Part shown: piece after piece, positions 25,293-34,317 of the stretch
Layout: every line of letters begins with the position of its first letter
Position numbering within the stretch: position 1 is the first letter of the stretch
DNA from: Marinomonas gallaica
GTDB lineage: Bacteria; Pseudomonadota; Gammaproteobacteria; Pseudomonadales; Marinomonadaceae
Length of the DNA: 64,000 nucleotides
Direction of reading: 5' to 3'
Assembly: GCF_001639745.1 (NCBI RefSeq)
Contig: NZ_LTAX01000017.1
Span: 1 to 64,000, forward strand
The notes under the pieces: model-generated
Told to the model about the DNA's origin: nothing
What the model saw: the letters and a program-made list of their open reading frames with translations, nothing else
The model's database searches: none
Position numbers and translations under genes: made by a program

Positions 25293-26651
25293 TTACGACT
25301 TATACAAATCCTTATCGAGGTCGTACTTACGCATTTTATCGTAGAGGGTTTTACGTGGTAGACCTAACGCATCCATAGTGTCCTTAATGGAGCCTTTTTG
25401 ACGCATTAGCTCTTGTTCTAGTAAGGTTTTCTCAAAACGTTCCATTTGCTCCGGCAGGGTCATAATGCCAGGGTTAGTTTCATTGGTAATGATTTGGTCA
25501 AACTCAAACGAACCCGCTTCGCCCATCAATACATAACGCTCTGCAAGATTGCGTAATTCGCGGACATTTCCCGGCCAATCATAGCTCATCAAGCTGTGCA
25601 TTCGCTCAGCAGTCAAAGGTTCTGATTCACGCTTATATTGGGCGGTAGCAACCAAACAAAAGTGTTGCCATAAGAGTGGAATATCTTCTTTGCGCGCGCG
25701 CAGAGGTGGAATATCGACGCGTACAACGTTTAAGCGATAGTATAAATCTTCACGGAAAATACCCGTTTCACTCAGCTCTTTTAGGTCGACTTTGGTGGCG
25801 GCTAGAATGCGTAAATCTAAATCAACGCCTTTGTTTGAACCAAGTCGTTCAACTTTGCGCTCTTCTAATACGCGCAGTAGACGAACCTGCATGGACATGG
25901 GCATGCTTTCGATTTCATCTAAAAACAATGTGCCGCCGTTTGAGTGTTCGAGTTTACCGATCCGCTGAGTTTTGGCGTCGGTAAACGCGCCTTTCTCATG
26001 ACCAAAAAGCTCTGATTCCATGATCGAATCCGGTACAGCGCCGCAGTTAATGGCAACAAACGGATGACTGCGTCGCGAGCCGTGCTCGTGTATAAAACGC
26101 GCCACCATTTCTTTACCGGTACCCGTTTCCCCTTGCACAAGGATGTCCGCACCGGTATCGGCCACATGCAGTAACGCTTGACGCAAACGGTGAATACCAG
26201 GAGTGTTGCCAATAATGCGTGGGCCGGGCGCATTATGTGCAGCCAACTCTAAACGAAGGTTACGGTTCTCTAAGGTCAGACGACGCTTCTCGCAAGCACG
26301 GCGCACCACTTCAATAAAGTCATCGTTAGAAAACGGCTTCTCGATAAAATCGTAAGCACCATCCCGAATAGCATTGACTGCCATACTGATGTCGCCATGA
26401 CCCGTAATCAGAATAAATGGAATCTCAGCATCAATCTTTTTGACGTGTTCGAACAACTCAAGGCCGTTCATACCCGGCAAATTGATATCACTAACGATGA
26501 CACCAGGCCAGTCTATCGACACCTGCTCCGTAACGCCTTGCGCGCTGGCGAATTCCGCCACGTCAAAGCCTTCTAGCTGTAGGGTTTGTGATATGGCCAT
26601 TCGGACCGACTGTTCATCATCTATGACAATGACGCGATCAAGTTCTGACAT
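25293..26651 (-). CDS. dctD: C4-dicarboxylate response regulator DctD
   Basis: The 452-residue NtrC-family activator has a receiver domain with Asp55 as the phosphorylation site, and an AAA+ sigma54-interaction domain (about 145-370; GETGTGKE Walker A, GGTLFLDEIESMP Walker B). A Fis-type HTH (about 405-445; DTMDALGLPRKTLYDKMRKY) ends the protein. The sigma54-contact loop reads GAFTDA where GAFTGA is the consensus. It lies 16 bp after dctB. It would activate dctPQM from sigma54 promoters. Confidence 0.93.
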   Translation of the reverse strand: MSELDRVIVIDDEQSVRMAISQTLQLEGFDVAEFASAQGVTEQVSIDWPGVIVSDINLPGMNGLELFEHVKKIDAEIPFILITGHGDISMAVNAIRDGAYDFIEKPFSNDDFIEVVRRACEKRRLTLENRNLRLELAAHNAPGPRIIGNTPGIHRLRQALLHVADTGADILVQGETGTGKEMVARFIHEHGSRRSHPFVAINCGAVPDSIMESELFGHEKGAFTDAKTQRIGKLEHSNGGTLFLDEIESMPMSMQVRLLRVLEERKVERLGSNKGVDLDLRILAATKVDLKELSETGIFREDLYYRLNVVRVDIPPLRARKEDIPLLWQHFCLVATAQYKRESEPLTAERMHSLMSYDWPGNVRELRNLAERYVLMGEAGSFEFDQIITNETNPGIMTLPEQMERFEKTLLEQELMRQKGSIKDTMDALGLPRKTLYDKMRKYDLDKDLYKS

Positions 26652-26667
26652 GGCAAAATCCTTATTA

Positions 26668-28941
26668 TTATTCTAGCTCGTAGGCGTTTAGAGTAACACA
26701 AAACTCAGCACCACCTTGAGGGTGATTTCGAGCCGTCAAGTCGCCATTCATCGAGTCCATAATCCTCTGGCTGATAGACAAACCAAGGCCAAGACCTGTA
26801 CCACAGACCTTGGAAGTGTAAAACGGTTCGAATAGATGCTCTATGGCATTCTCACTCAACCCCGTACCACTATCACGTACATAAATATGTACTTTACTAT
26901 AGAACGGTTGAACTCGGATAAAGATTCGTTTGTCACTCGTTTTTGCCTCTAAAATGGCATCACTGGCATTGGCTAATAAGTTCACTAGCACTTGCTCTAA
27001 GAACACCATATCAGCTAAAACGACGACCTGAATATTATCTGGCATGTCGACTTGAATATCGGCTTCTTTCAGACGTGGCTGCATGATCTTCATCGCCCCA
27101 TTCAACGCGGTTTGCACATCTATTGGGGTATGCGCCACATTGCCTTTGCGGGCAAACACTTTAAACCGGGCAATGATGTCCCCCATATGATGGCCCAGCT
27201 GGCTAATATGCTGTAAATTGCCTTTCGCTTGGTCATACTTTTCGCGCTCAAGAAATTTCAATCCGTTGTCTGCAAACGAACGGATAGCCGTTAACGGCTG
27301 ATTTAATTCGTGATTAAGCCCTGCGCTTAGCTGACCTAACACCGCTAATTTGGCCGTTTGTATTAGCTCTTGTTGGGTCGTTTTATGCTCTGCTATTTCA
27401 TGACGTAGGCGTTGATTCGCTTCTTCAAGTTCCGATGTACGCTCTTTGACTCGAATTTCCAATGCACGCCGCGCGTCCGTAATTTCTTGTTCGTAGCGCT
27501 TGCGCTCAGTCATATCATGAAATGTCACCAAATGACTGCGACGATTCGGCAATTGCAGTTCACATAATGTTGCTTCAACGACTACATCTTGATCCGCGCC
27601 CTCTATATCGAACTTACCTTCAACCGTCGTCAGCCTTAATTCACTGTCTGTCGATGTGGTAGATAAAGCCGCCATCCAACGCTCGCGATCGACTTCAGAG
27701 ACTTGAAACAAGTCAGACAAAGGCCGACCAATTAAGCTAGAAAGAGGTCGCGCAGCAAGCGTTTCGACCGCGGGGTTCAACGCTTCGATTCGATAACGGT
27801 CATCAAGCGTCACTAGGCCCGCTTGTGTATGTTGAATCACTTCTCGGATATACGCTTGATTATGACGAGCCATTTCAATCGCATCGGAGCGCTCTTTCAG
27901 CATTCGAGAGCGTAAATGTGCGAGCCCAAAAATAAGTACGGTAATCGTAATACCACCGGCAAAAATGGCTCGCCATAGCGCAATCTGCTCTTCAATAGAT
28001 GTCAGAGGAACCAACACGGCCACTTGAAAATTCAGCAATTGTATCGGTCGACTCATGACCAAATATCGATGTCTCTCGACCAATTGATTGCCTAAATTGT
28101 CAGTAACTTTATCCAACATTTCGATAATATTGGCGTGTTCGCTATACTCTCGACGACTGACAATCGGCAATGTTTCAATGGCTTGATCGAAATAACGCTG
28201 AGATTCGGCAATCCGGATCAACTCCTCATGGGACAGCTCACCCATCACTTTATAAAGCCACTGGAAGCGTGATGAGCTAAAAACGACGCCATCTGGGTCT
28301 AGCATTAAAAAGTCATACGTTTGATTACTAAAACGCTTTTCAAATTGGGTCAGATCAACCTTCACGACCGCCACGCCAATGATGCTATCCCCTTCAAAAA
28401 CAGGATAGGAAAAATAATAACCACGACGATTTGAGGTGGTGCCAAGTGCATAGTATCGTCCCGGCTTACCACCAATGGCGTCTTTAAAATAAGGGCGGAA
28501 AGCAAAGTTCCCACCGACAAAAGATGTACTTAGACGGTAATTAGAGGCCGCAATGGTGTCGCCGTTGGTATCAATAATATAGCTATCTGAGGCTTCGGTA
28601 ATGCGGTTAATTTGCTCCAACTCGCGGTTAAGCTGGTTGATATCAGATGGCAGCCCGTCACGTAATGCTTTGCGAACTCGATCATTCGACGCTAATAGCG
28701 TCGGCATATGCTGATACTTCGCAATGACACTTTCCACCACGCTGGCTAACTGATCCAGCTGCTCTTGAGTATCGATGGCTAGATCTTGAGTTTGCTGCTG
28801 TTTGAGTGCATCGCCCCCCCGCCACAGCGTCAACAAGCAGATGATAAACACCGCCACATACAACCAAGCAAATCGCTTTGGATCTAAGCTCCTTTGAGGC
28901 GAAGATAACCAATCACTGAAGGTAGCAAATAATCGTGGCAT
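26668..28941 (-). CDS. dctB: C4-dicarboxylate sensor histidine kinase DctB
   Basis: The 757-residue inner-membrane kinase has TM1 at about 25-40, a periplasmic double-Cache sensor (about 45-320) with RGYYFSYPV, and TM2 at about 325-345. A PAS domain follows (about 365-475), then a coiled coil (480-525) and a HisKA with His544 in LNHELNQPL. The ATPase domain has VNLLANASDAI and GTGLGLGLS. Usual DctB proteins are about 600 residues; the extra length is the PAS domain. It precedes dctD. The Cache domain would bind C4-dicarboxylates such as succinate or malate. Confidence 0.92.
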   Translation of the reverse strand: MPRLFATFSDWLSSPQRSLDPKRFAWLYVAVFIICLLTLWRGGDALKQQQTQDLAIDTQEQLDQLASVVESVIAKYQHMPTLLASNDRVRKALRDGLPSDINQLNRELEQINRITEASDSYIIDTNGDTIAASNYRLSTSFVGGNFAFRPYFKDAIGGKPGRYYALGTTSNRRGYYFSYPVFEGDSIIGVAVVKVDLTQFEKRFSNQTYDFLMLDPDGVVFSSSRFQWLYKVMGELSHEELIRIAESQRYFDQAIETLPIVSRREYSEHANIIEMLDKVTDNLGNQLVERHRYLVMSRPIQLLNFQVAVLVPLTSIEEQIALWRAIFAGGITITVLIFGLAHLRSRMLKERSDAIEMARHNQAYIREVIQHTQAGLVTLDDRYRIEALNPAVETLAARPLSSLIGRPLSDLFQVSEVDRERWMAALSTTSTDSELRLTTVEGKFDIEGADQDVVVEATLCELQLPNRRSHLVTFHDMTERKRYEQEITDARRALEIRVKERTSELEEANQRLRHEIAEHKTTQQELIQTAKLAVLGQLSAGLNHELNQPLTAIRSFADNGLKFLEREKYDQAKGNLQHISQLGHHMGDIIARFKVFARKGNVAHTPIDVQTALNGAMKIMQPRLKEADIQVDMPDNIQVVVLADMVFLEQVLVNLLANASDAILEAKTSDKRIFIRVQPFYSKVHIYVRDSGTGLSENAIEHLFEPFYTSKVCGTGLGLGLSISQRIMDSMNGDLTARNHPQGGAEFCVTLNAYELE

Positions 28942-28961
28942 TCAAAGCTCTCTGTTAGCGT

Positions 28962-29936
28962 TTAGGCGTGGGCACCGGCAAACGGTATGACCGCATCGAT
29001 GTGTGTTTCTTTAAGCAATAACATTAGCAGACGATCAACACCTAAGGCGACACCAGCACAATCAGGCAGTCCTTTTTCCAACGCACGAATTAGACGTTCG
29101 TCGACTTGGCGCCACATTTTATGGTGTTCGGCTCTTTGCGCCATGTCTTCTTGTAAGCGCTGCTGTTGCTCTTTCGCATCTGTCAGCTCGAAGTATCCAT
29201 TGGCCAGTTCCATACCACGCCAATACAACTCAAAACGTGCTGCGGTTCGCGCTCCGCTTGATTCAATTTGCTGTTTTGCCAAGGCTGCCTGTGAGGCAGG
29301 ATACGAGTGAATAAAACAGGGTTGATTTTGCCCAATTTGAGGCTCTATCAGTGTCGTAAACAGCAATTCTAATAACGTATCACGATCCATTTCTTCAAGA
29401 CCGTATTCTGTGTGTTGGTGACAACATTGCTGTAAATCTAACAACGATGCAGAAAAAGGGTCCAATCCTACATGGCGTAAAAATGCGTCTTGATAACTTA
29501 AACGTTCCGAGATAATCACATCATTCGTCAGTACGCTGAGTAAGTCGTCTATTTCGTTCATTAACTGCCAATGATCGAACCCCAAGCGGTACCACTCTAG
29601 CATAGTGAACTCAATGCTATGACGACGGCCGATCTCTTCAGCACGAAACACTTTACCTAATTGGTAAATACTCGGTGCACCACTCGCTAACAAACGCTTC
29701 ATGGCGTATTCAGGAGAGGTTTGTAGGTAATAGGTAACGTGTTTGCCGAGTGTCTTTATTTGAGTAGATAAGACTTCGATATGCGGGTCACTGATGCTGC
29801 CTAACGACAAGCAAGGGGTGTCCACCTCTAATACTTCTCGCTCGTAAAAAAAGGCTCGAATCTTATGGAACACCTTTGCGCGATACTGCAGCGTAGTTAA
29901 ATCCGCTGTGGGTTGCCAAATCTGTTTATTGTACAT
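28962..29936 (-). CDS. epmA: Elongation factor P (R)-beta-lysine ligase
   Basis: The 324-residue enzyme is a class II lysyl-tRNA-synthetase paralogue without the anticodon domain (GenX/PoxA). It attaches (R)-beta-lysine to Lys34 of EF-P. The sequence shows VDTPCLS motif 1, the motif 2 region KVFRAEEIGRRHSIEFTMLEWYR, and motif 3 CAGVALGVDRLLML. It lies 85 bp downstream of efp across a terminator, on the same strand. The dctB gene begins 20 bp downstream of it. Confidence 0.94.
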   Translation of the reverse strand: MYNKQIWQPTADLTTLQYRAKVFHKIRAFFYEREVLEVDTPCLSLGSISDPHIEVLSTQIKTLGKHVTYYLQTSPEYAMKRLLASGAPSIYQLGKVFRAEEIGRRHSIEFTMLEWYRLGFDHWQLMNEIDDLLSVLTNDVIISERLSYQDAFLRHVGLDPFSASLLDLQQCCHQHTEYGLEEMDRDTLLELLFTTLIEPQIGQNQPCFIHSYPASQAALAKQQIESSGARTAARFELYWRGMELANGYFELTDAKEQQQRLQEDMAQRAEHHKMWRQVDERLIRALEKGLPDCAGVALGVDRLLMLLLKETHIDAVIPFAGAHA

Positions 29937-29975
29937 GCTGCTCAGTTCGCCTTGATTGCTCTATTTTAGCTACAA

Positions 29976-30010
29976 AAAAAGCCCTCAAACACGCAGCTTG
30001 AGGGCTTTTT
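29976..30010 (-). terminator. Terminator of efp
   Basis: A 13-bp stem AAAAAGCCCTCAA (29976-29988 with 29998-30010) with a 9-nt loop has T-runs on both sides, so it can stop the minus-strand efp transcript. Confidence 0.88.
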
Positions 30011-30021
30011 AACAGAGCTAA

Positions 30022-30597
30022 TTACTTACCTGTCGCGCGTGATACGTACTCACCAGTACGAGTATCAACACGTAATACTTCACCAATGTTGATAAACAAT
30101 GGCACACGCACCATCGCGCCGGTCGAAAGAATAGCAGGCTTAGAACCACCGTTTGCGGTATCGCCTTTCAAACCCGGGTCAGTTTCTGTCACTTCAAGTT
30201 CAATGAAGTTTGGTGGCGTAACGGCCAACGGTGCACCGTTGTACAGCGTGACAACGTACGTTTCTTGCTCTTTTAGCCACTTAGACGTCTCGCCTACAGC
30301 GTTTGCATCGGCACCGTGCTGCTCAAACGAGCCATCCGTTAACATGAAGTGGTAGAACTCGCCATCTGTGTACAGATATTCCATATCCGTATCCATTACA
30401 TCTGCAGCTTCTAATGATTCACCAGACTTAAACGTACGTTCCCATACACGACCAGACTTTAGGTTACGTAGTTTGATACGGTTAAACGCTTGGCCTTTAC
30501 CAGGCTTTACGTGTTCGTTGTCCAATACTGCACAAGGGTCGCCATCGACCATTACTTTGTTACCGCTGCGCAATTCGCTGGTAGAATAACTCGCCAT
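30022..30597 (-). CDS. efp: Elongation factor P
   Basis: The 191-residue translation factor relieves stalling at polyproline stretches. It has the KOW-like domain with the modified loop [10 protein letters not shown] (29-38), where Lys34 is the EpmA target, followed by two OB-fold domains ending in [11 protein letters not shown]. Length and sequence fit the family closely. The cognate modification genes epmA and epmB flank it, and the epmB gene is divergent across about 167 bp. Confidence 0.97.
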   Translation of the reverse strand: MASYSTSELRSGNKVMVDGDPCAVLDNEHVKPGKGQAFNRIKLRNLKSGRVWERTFKSGESLEAADVMDTDMEYLYTDGEFYHFMLTDGSFEQHGADANAVGETSKWLKEQETYVVTLYNGAPLAVTPPNFIELEVTETDPGLKGDTANGGSKPAILSTGAMVRVPLFINIGEVLRVDTRTGEYVSRATGK

Positions 30598-30764
30598 AAA
30601 TCCTCACAATGTCATGATTTAGATAAAGGCTCTGTTCGAACAAGTCTTTGTTCAAGGAGTCAATCGCTCGATAATGTTGCGAGACTCGCTAGAGCCGTTG
30701 GCCAAACGGCCAAAGATTGGCCGCCATAATAACCCAATTTAACTTAATTTTGCAGATATTTGAC

Positions 30765-31781
30765 GTGATCCCGATTCAAAATACTACGGCCCCTCATTGG
30801 TCGACTGAGCTGGCTCAAGCCATCAAATCCCCAGCGGAGCTTATGCCACTACTTGGTTTAAGTGAGCAAACACTGCCGCCTGCAACGCAAGCCATGACCT
30901 CTTTTAAAATGTTGGTACCACGACCTTTTGTTGCGCGTATGGAGTATGGCAACGTTAATGACCCGCTGCTCAGACAAGTTTTAGCCGATGACATTGAGAT
31001 GCTACCCAGCGCAGGCTATAGCAAAGACCCGTTAGAAGAAGGCAATCACAATCCACAAAAAGCCATCGTACATAAATACGAGCGCCGTATTTTGGTGATT
31101 ACCACAGGCACCTGTGCGGTCAACTGCCGCTACTGTTTTCGCCGTCATTTCCCTTATGGGGATAACCAATTGGCACAAAAAGAATGGGACAGTGTGATCG
31201 ATTACCTCACGCAGCACCCAGAAGTAAACGAAGTAATCCTCAGTGGCGGTGATCCATTGATGCTCAAAGACAGTCAGTTAGGCCCGCACATTGAAAAGCT
31301 GAACGCTTTGCCACAACTTAAACGCCTACGCATTCATTCCCGCTTACCCATAGTGATCCCTAGCCGTATCAACCACGAACTGTTGGAGTGGATCAATAAC
31401 AGCCGTCTAGACATTATCTTGGTACTGCACAGTAACCACGCCAATGAAATCGATCAAGCAGTAGCGGAAAAAGTAGCCTTACTGAAACAAGCAGGCGTCA
31501 CCGTATTAAACCAAGGTGTCTTGTTAAAAGGGGTTAACGACTCGGTTGAAGCGCAGGTAGACCTAAGCGAACGTTTATTTTCAGCCGGAATTTTACCGTA
31601 CTACATGTTCACCTTTGACCCCATTGAAGGGGGAGCGCACTTTGATCTATCGGTGTCATTCGCGCAACGACTCATGGGGCAAGTCGCAGAGAAATTACCA
31701 GGCTACTTGATGCCTAAATTGGCTAAAGAAATCCCCGGACAACCCGCAAAAACGGTATTGGCCCCAACTTTAAGCCGTTAA
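30765..31781 (+). CDS. epmB: Lysine 2,3-aminomutase for EF-P
   Basis: The 338-residue radical SAM enzyme converts (S)-alpha-lysine to (R)-beta-lysine, the EpmA substrate. The iron-sulfur cluster motif CAVNCRYC (CxxxCxxC) is followed by FRRHFPYGDNQ, and SGGDPLM and RLRIHSRLPIVIP are aminomutase signatures. The start is not certain. A GTG at 30765 gives the N-terminus best matched to E. coli EpmB. The frame is open back to a TTG at 30717, and none of these starts has a clear Shine-Dalgarno sequence. Confidence 0.92.
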   Translation: MIPIQNTTAPHWSTELAQAIKSPAELMPLLGLSEQTLPPATQAMTSFKMLVPRPFVARMEYGNVNDPLLRQVLADDIEMLPSAGYSKDPLEEGNHNPQKAIVHKYERRILVITTGTCAVNCRYCFRRHFPYGDNQLAQKEWDSVIDYLTQHPEVNEVILSGGDPLMLKDSQLGPHIEKLNALPQLKRLRIHSRLPIVIPSRINHELLEWINNSRLDIILVLHSNHANEIDQAVAEKVALLKQAGVTVLNQGVLLKGVNDSVEAQVDLSERLFSAGILPYYMFTFDPIEGGAHFDLSVSFAQRLMGQVAEKLPGYLMPKLAKEIPGQPAKTVLAPTLSR

Positions 31782-31785
31782 AAAG

Positions 31786-31822
31786 CAAAAAGCCGCTCAC
31801 GGTAAACGTGAACGGCTTTTTA
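31786..31822. terminator. Bidirectional terminator after epmB
   Basis: Hairpin AAAAAGCCG...CGGCTTTTT with a few interior pairs lies between the convergent epmB gene and the small motility gene. A-runs and T-runs on both flanks let it serve both. Confidence 0.82.
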
Positions 31823-31837
31823 AACATCTATCAAATA

Positions 31838-32032
31838 CTAAGCTTTGACGTTGATGTTTTGACCAAGGTTGCCAGTAGCAGGCGCACTAGACTGAATTTG
31901 CTTGGAAGACGACGCAGCACCATCAAGTAGTTGCAAAGCCTGACGCCCTTGCTCCTCTTGTTGCGTTTTCGCCATCGCCACACCCATCATTTCCATCGCG
32001 TACGACGTGCTGACATTAGTGACACTGTTCAT
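31838..32032 (-). CDS. YjfB-family putative motility protein
   Basis: The small protein has 64 residues from the ATG at 32032 (a TTG two codons upstream is too close to the AGAGGG site). It is rich in Met, Gln, Ser and Ala. The pattern of an N-terminal YAMEMMGVAMAKTQQEEQGRQALQLL helix and a disordered QSSAPATGNLGQNINV end resembles the YjfB putative motility family. A sigma28-type promoter lies about 75 bp upstream, which supports a flagellar link. No other flagellar gene lies in the window. The biochemical role is unknown. Confidence 0.65.
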   Translation of the reverse strand: MNSVTNVSTSYAMEMMGVAMAKTQQEEQGRQALQLLDGAASSSKQIQSSAPATGNLGQNINVKA

Positions 32033-32112
32033 AGTCAACCCTCTTTTTGGGTGGTATCCCTACCAAGTCTGGTATCTACAAGCAAAGCTCTCCGAGCTTT
32101 ACTCACTCTACC

Positions 32113-32139
32113 TTTACGGCAAAGCATAAGAGTACTTTA
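32113..32139 (-). promoter_or_regulatory. Sigma28 (FliA)-type promoter
   Basis: On the minus strand, TAAAGTAC (32132-32139) and GCCGTAAA (32113-32120) are separated by 11 bp. The FliA consensus is TAAAGTTT-N11-GCCGATAA, so both elements match 6 of 8 with exact spacing. The transcript would start near 32105, about 73 nt before the YjfB-like ATG. The leader contains AAAGCTC-GGA-GAGCTTT, a 7-bp hairpin. Confidence 0.75.
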
Positions 32140-32289
32140 ACGCAAAATTACATAAACCGCTGAAAAAACGGTCAGTTTTACAAAAAATAACAAACAGGTT
32201 TTCTATTAGTTCCCGCAAATAGGTTGCAAAATTCGCAACACTTCATTGCCCTTATAACTAAGTAAATCCAGTGCAACTGCATATTAAAG

Positions 32290-32308
32290 ACTAATAATAA
32301 ACATTATC
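32290..32308. promoter_or_regulatory. Fur-box-like site
   Basis: Read on the minus strand the 19 bases GATAATGTTTATTATTAGT agree with GATAATGATAATCATTATC at 14 positions. The site lies about 40 bp before the binding-protein start codon, so iron repression by Fur is expected. Confidence 0.7.
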
Positions 32309-32346
32309 ATTAATATTAGAGATTCATTTTTAACTAAGGAGATATT

Positions 32347-33276
32347 ATGTCTATTATGCGCCCTCTTGTGTTGTGCTCAGCCATTTTAGGTTTGTCTGCC
32401 AACACTGCCTTTGCAGACGTTACCGTCGACACTAAATACGGCTCCGTCACCGTTAAAGACAACGTAAAACGTATCGTAACGCTGCATGAAGGTGCCTTAG
32501 ACGTGATGTCTTCAATTGACGTCCCAGTGGCGGGCTCAGTCGCTACTCGAGGTAGCGACACAGTATCGGACTACTTAGCAGACAAGCAACCCGGTATTCA
32601 AATCGTTGGTACGGCACGTGAAACCAACCTAGAAGCGGTCATTAAAGAGCGCCCGGATGTCATTCTTGCATCAAACGCCCTATCAAAAGAGCAGTACGAT
32701 ATTTTATCAAAAATTGCTCCGACTATTGTGCCTGAGTGGAGTTTTAGCTCACCTGACGCATGGCGCAATGAAGCACGTCTGTTCGGCAAAGCCGTCGGTC
32801 ACAGTGCTGATGTAGAGCGTGCCCTCAACGCGGTAGATAAGCGTGCGGCGACGCTTAAAAAACGTGTTGAGCAACAGGTTCCTGCCGACCAGCGTCAAGT
32901 GTTTGTGACACGCTGGATGCCCCAAGGCCCAATGATCATGTCTAAAGACTTATTCACGGGTAGCTTACTGAGATCAACTGGGTTTGAACCGCAAGACGGG
33001 GATCTTTTAAAAGAAGGCCGCCCACACTCCAGCATATTAAGTTTAGAAAATATCGCTGTGATCGATCAAGACTGGCTATTTATGGCAACCCTTAATCAAG
33101 ATGGTAAAAAAGCGTACGATGCCGCGAAGCAGTCGGCCGCGTTTTCACGTTTAAACGTAGTACAGCAAGACCGCGTACAAACGGTGGATGGTCAAGTGTG
33201 GAGCAGCACATCTGGCCCGCTGGCAGCACAAGTGGTACTGGATGACATCGAACAGTTATTGGATAGCCATCAATAA
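32347..33276 (+). CDS. Iron-siderophore ABC transporter binding protein
   Basis: The 309-residue periplasmic FecB/FepB-like receptor has a signal peptide ending at NTAFA-D (about residue 23). The pattern is the usual one for class III binding proteins: KRIVTLHEGALDVMSSIDV, ERPDVILASNALSKEQYDILSKIAPTI, a long linker helix, and a C-terminal lobe. Strong AAGGAG at the start. First of four genes with 1-bp and 4-bp junctions, downstream of a Fur-like box. The siderophore type is not readable, though a ferric citrate or hydroxamate type is possible. Confidence 0.88.
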   Translation: MSIMRPLVLCSAILGLSANTAFADVTVDTKYGSVTVKDNVKRIVTLHEGALDVMSSIDVPVAGSVATRGSDTVSDYLADKQPGIQIVGTARETNLEAVIKERPDVILASNALSKEQYDILSKIAPTIVPEWSFSSPDAWRNEARLFGKAVGHSADVERALNAVDKRAATLKKRVEQQVPADQRQVFVTRWMPQGPMIMSKDLFTGSLLRSTGFEPQDGDLLKEGRPHSSILSLENIAVIDQDWLFMATLNQDGKKAYDAAKQSAAFSRLNVVQQDRVQTVDGQVWSSTSGPLAAQVVLDDIEQLLDSHQ

Positions 33277-34307
33277 TGCCCTTCCTCGTTCAGTTTTTTC
33301 AAAGGGCGCCTTCGCAGCGCCCTTTATCAGTTTGCTTTACGCTCATTTGTCTTATATTGCTGACTTGCATACTACTGTCTCTTCTTATCGGGGCAGGCAG
33401 TGTCAATATCAGCCAATCATGGCAAGCGCTGATTGGGCAAGGCACTGAGGAAGCCACCTTTATCATCCGAGAGTTACGCTTCCCTAGGACATTAGTCGCC
33501 TTAGTCGTCGGCATGGCACTCGGTATTGCTGGGGCGTTAATGCAAGCGGTTGCTCGCAACCCTCTGGCGGAACCCGGTTTACTCGGCGTCAGTGCTGGTG
33601 CATCGTTTGCAGTAGCTATAGCGCTTTTATTGGGCGCAAGTGCGGCCACCCTTGCGGCAGGCGTTGCTCAAATTGGCGCACTCATCGGCTGTTTTTTTGT
33701 TATGGCTGCGGCTCGCCTTCAAGGTCAATTTAAAGATCCTGTGCGCCTTATTTTAGCGGGTGCGGCGCTGAGCTCATTATTAACGGCTTTAACGTCTATT
33801 TTACTAATGTATGACCAACGTGCTGCAGATGAAATTCGCTTCTGGGTAACAGGCAGTGTGGCTGGGCGCGCGCTCGATCATCTCATGGCGGTCATGCCCT
33901 ACTTTGTCATCGCCGCCCTCTTAACTTTATATGTTGCTCGCCCATTGGCGTCCATGGCTTTGGGTGAAAAAGTCGCGCTTGGCTTAGGCCACAATCCACG
34001 AACAATACGTTACTTGGTTATGCTCAGCGTGGCACTCCTAGCAGGTTCAGCAACGGCGATCGCAGGACCTATTATGTTCGTAGGTTTAGTGGTTCCCTTC
34101 GCCGCGCGTGCGTTAGTCGGACCTGACATTCGTCGTACGATGATCATGTGTTTACCGATTGGCCCTTTGATGATCATTAGTGCGGACATTCTGACACGTA
34201 TAATCGCGCAACCTACTGAAATGCCGCTGGGCGTTTTAACCGCGATAATCGGTGCGCCAGTATTGATGATGATTGTGCGCGCTAAGCGTCTTCCCACCTT
34301 GGCCTAG
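33276..34307 (+). CDS. Iron-siderophore ABC permease, FecC type
   Basis: The 343-residue inner-membrane permease of the FecCD/BtuC family has nine to ten helices. It shows ELRFPRTLVALVVGMALGIAGALMQAVARNPLAEPGLLGVSAGA and the GPIMFVGLVVPFAARALVGPD coupling region. The ATG overlaps the last base of the preceding stop codon. It pairs with the second permease as a heterodimer. Confidence 0.9.
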   Translation: MPFLVQFFQRAPSQRPLSVCFTLICLILLTCILLSLLIGAGSVNISQSWQALIGQGTEEATFIIRELRFPRTLVALVVGMALGIAGALMQAVARNPLAEPGLLGVSAGASFAVAIALLLGASAATLAAGVAQIGALIGCFFVMAAARLQGQFKDPVRLILAGAALSSLLTALTSILLMYDQRAADEIRFWVTGSVAGRALDHLMAVMPYFVIAALLTLYVARPLASMALGEKVALGLGHNPRTIRYLVMLSVALLAGSATAIAGPIMFVGLVVPFAARALVGPDIRRTMIMCLPIGPLMIISADILTRIIAQPTEMPLGVLTAIIGAPVLMMIVRAKRLPTLA

Positions 34308-34317
34308 GAGTCACTTT

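Larger units (their letters stand above)
32033..32346. other. Divergent intergenic region, motility gene to iron operon
   Basis: This holds the sigma28-like promoter and a leader with small hairpins for the minus-strand gene, and a Fur-like box upstream of the plus-strand iron transport operon. The rest (about 32150-32285) is AT-rich with no clear feature. Confidence 0.6.
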
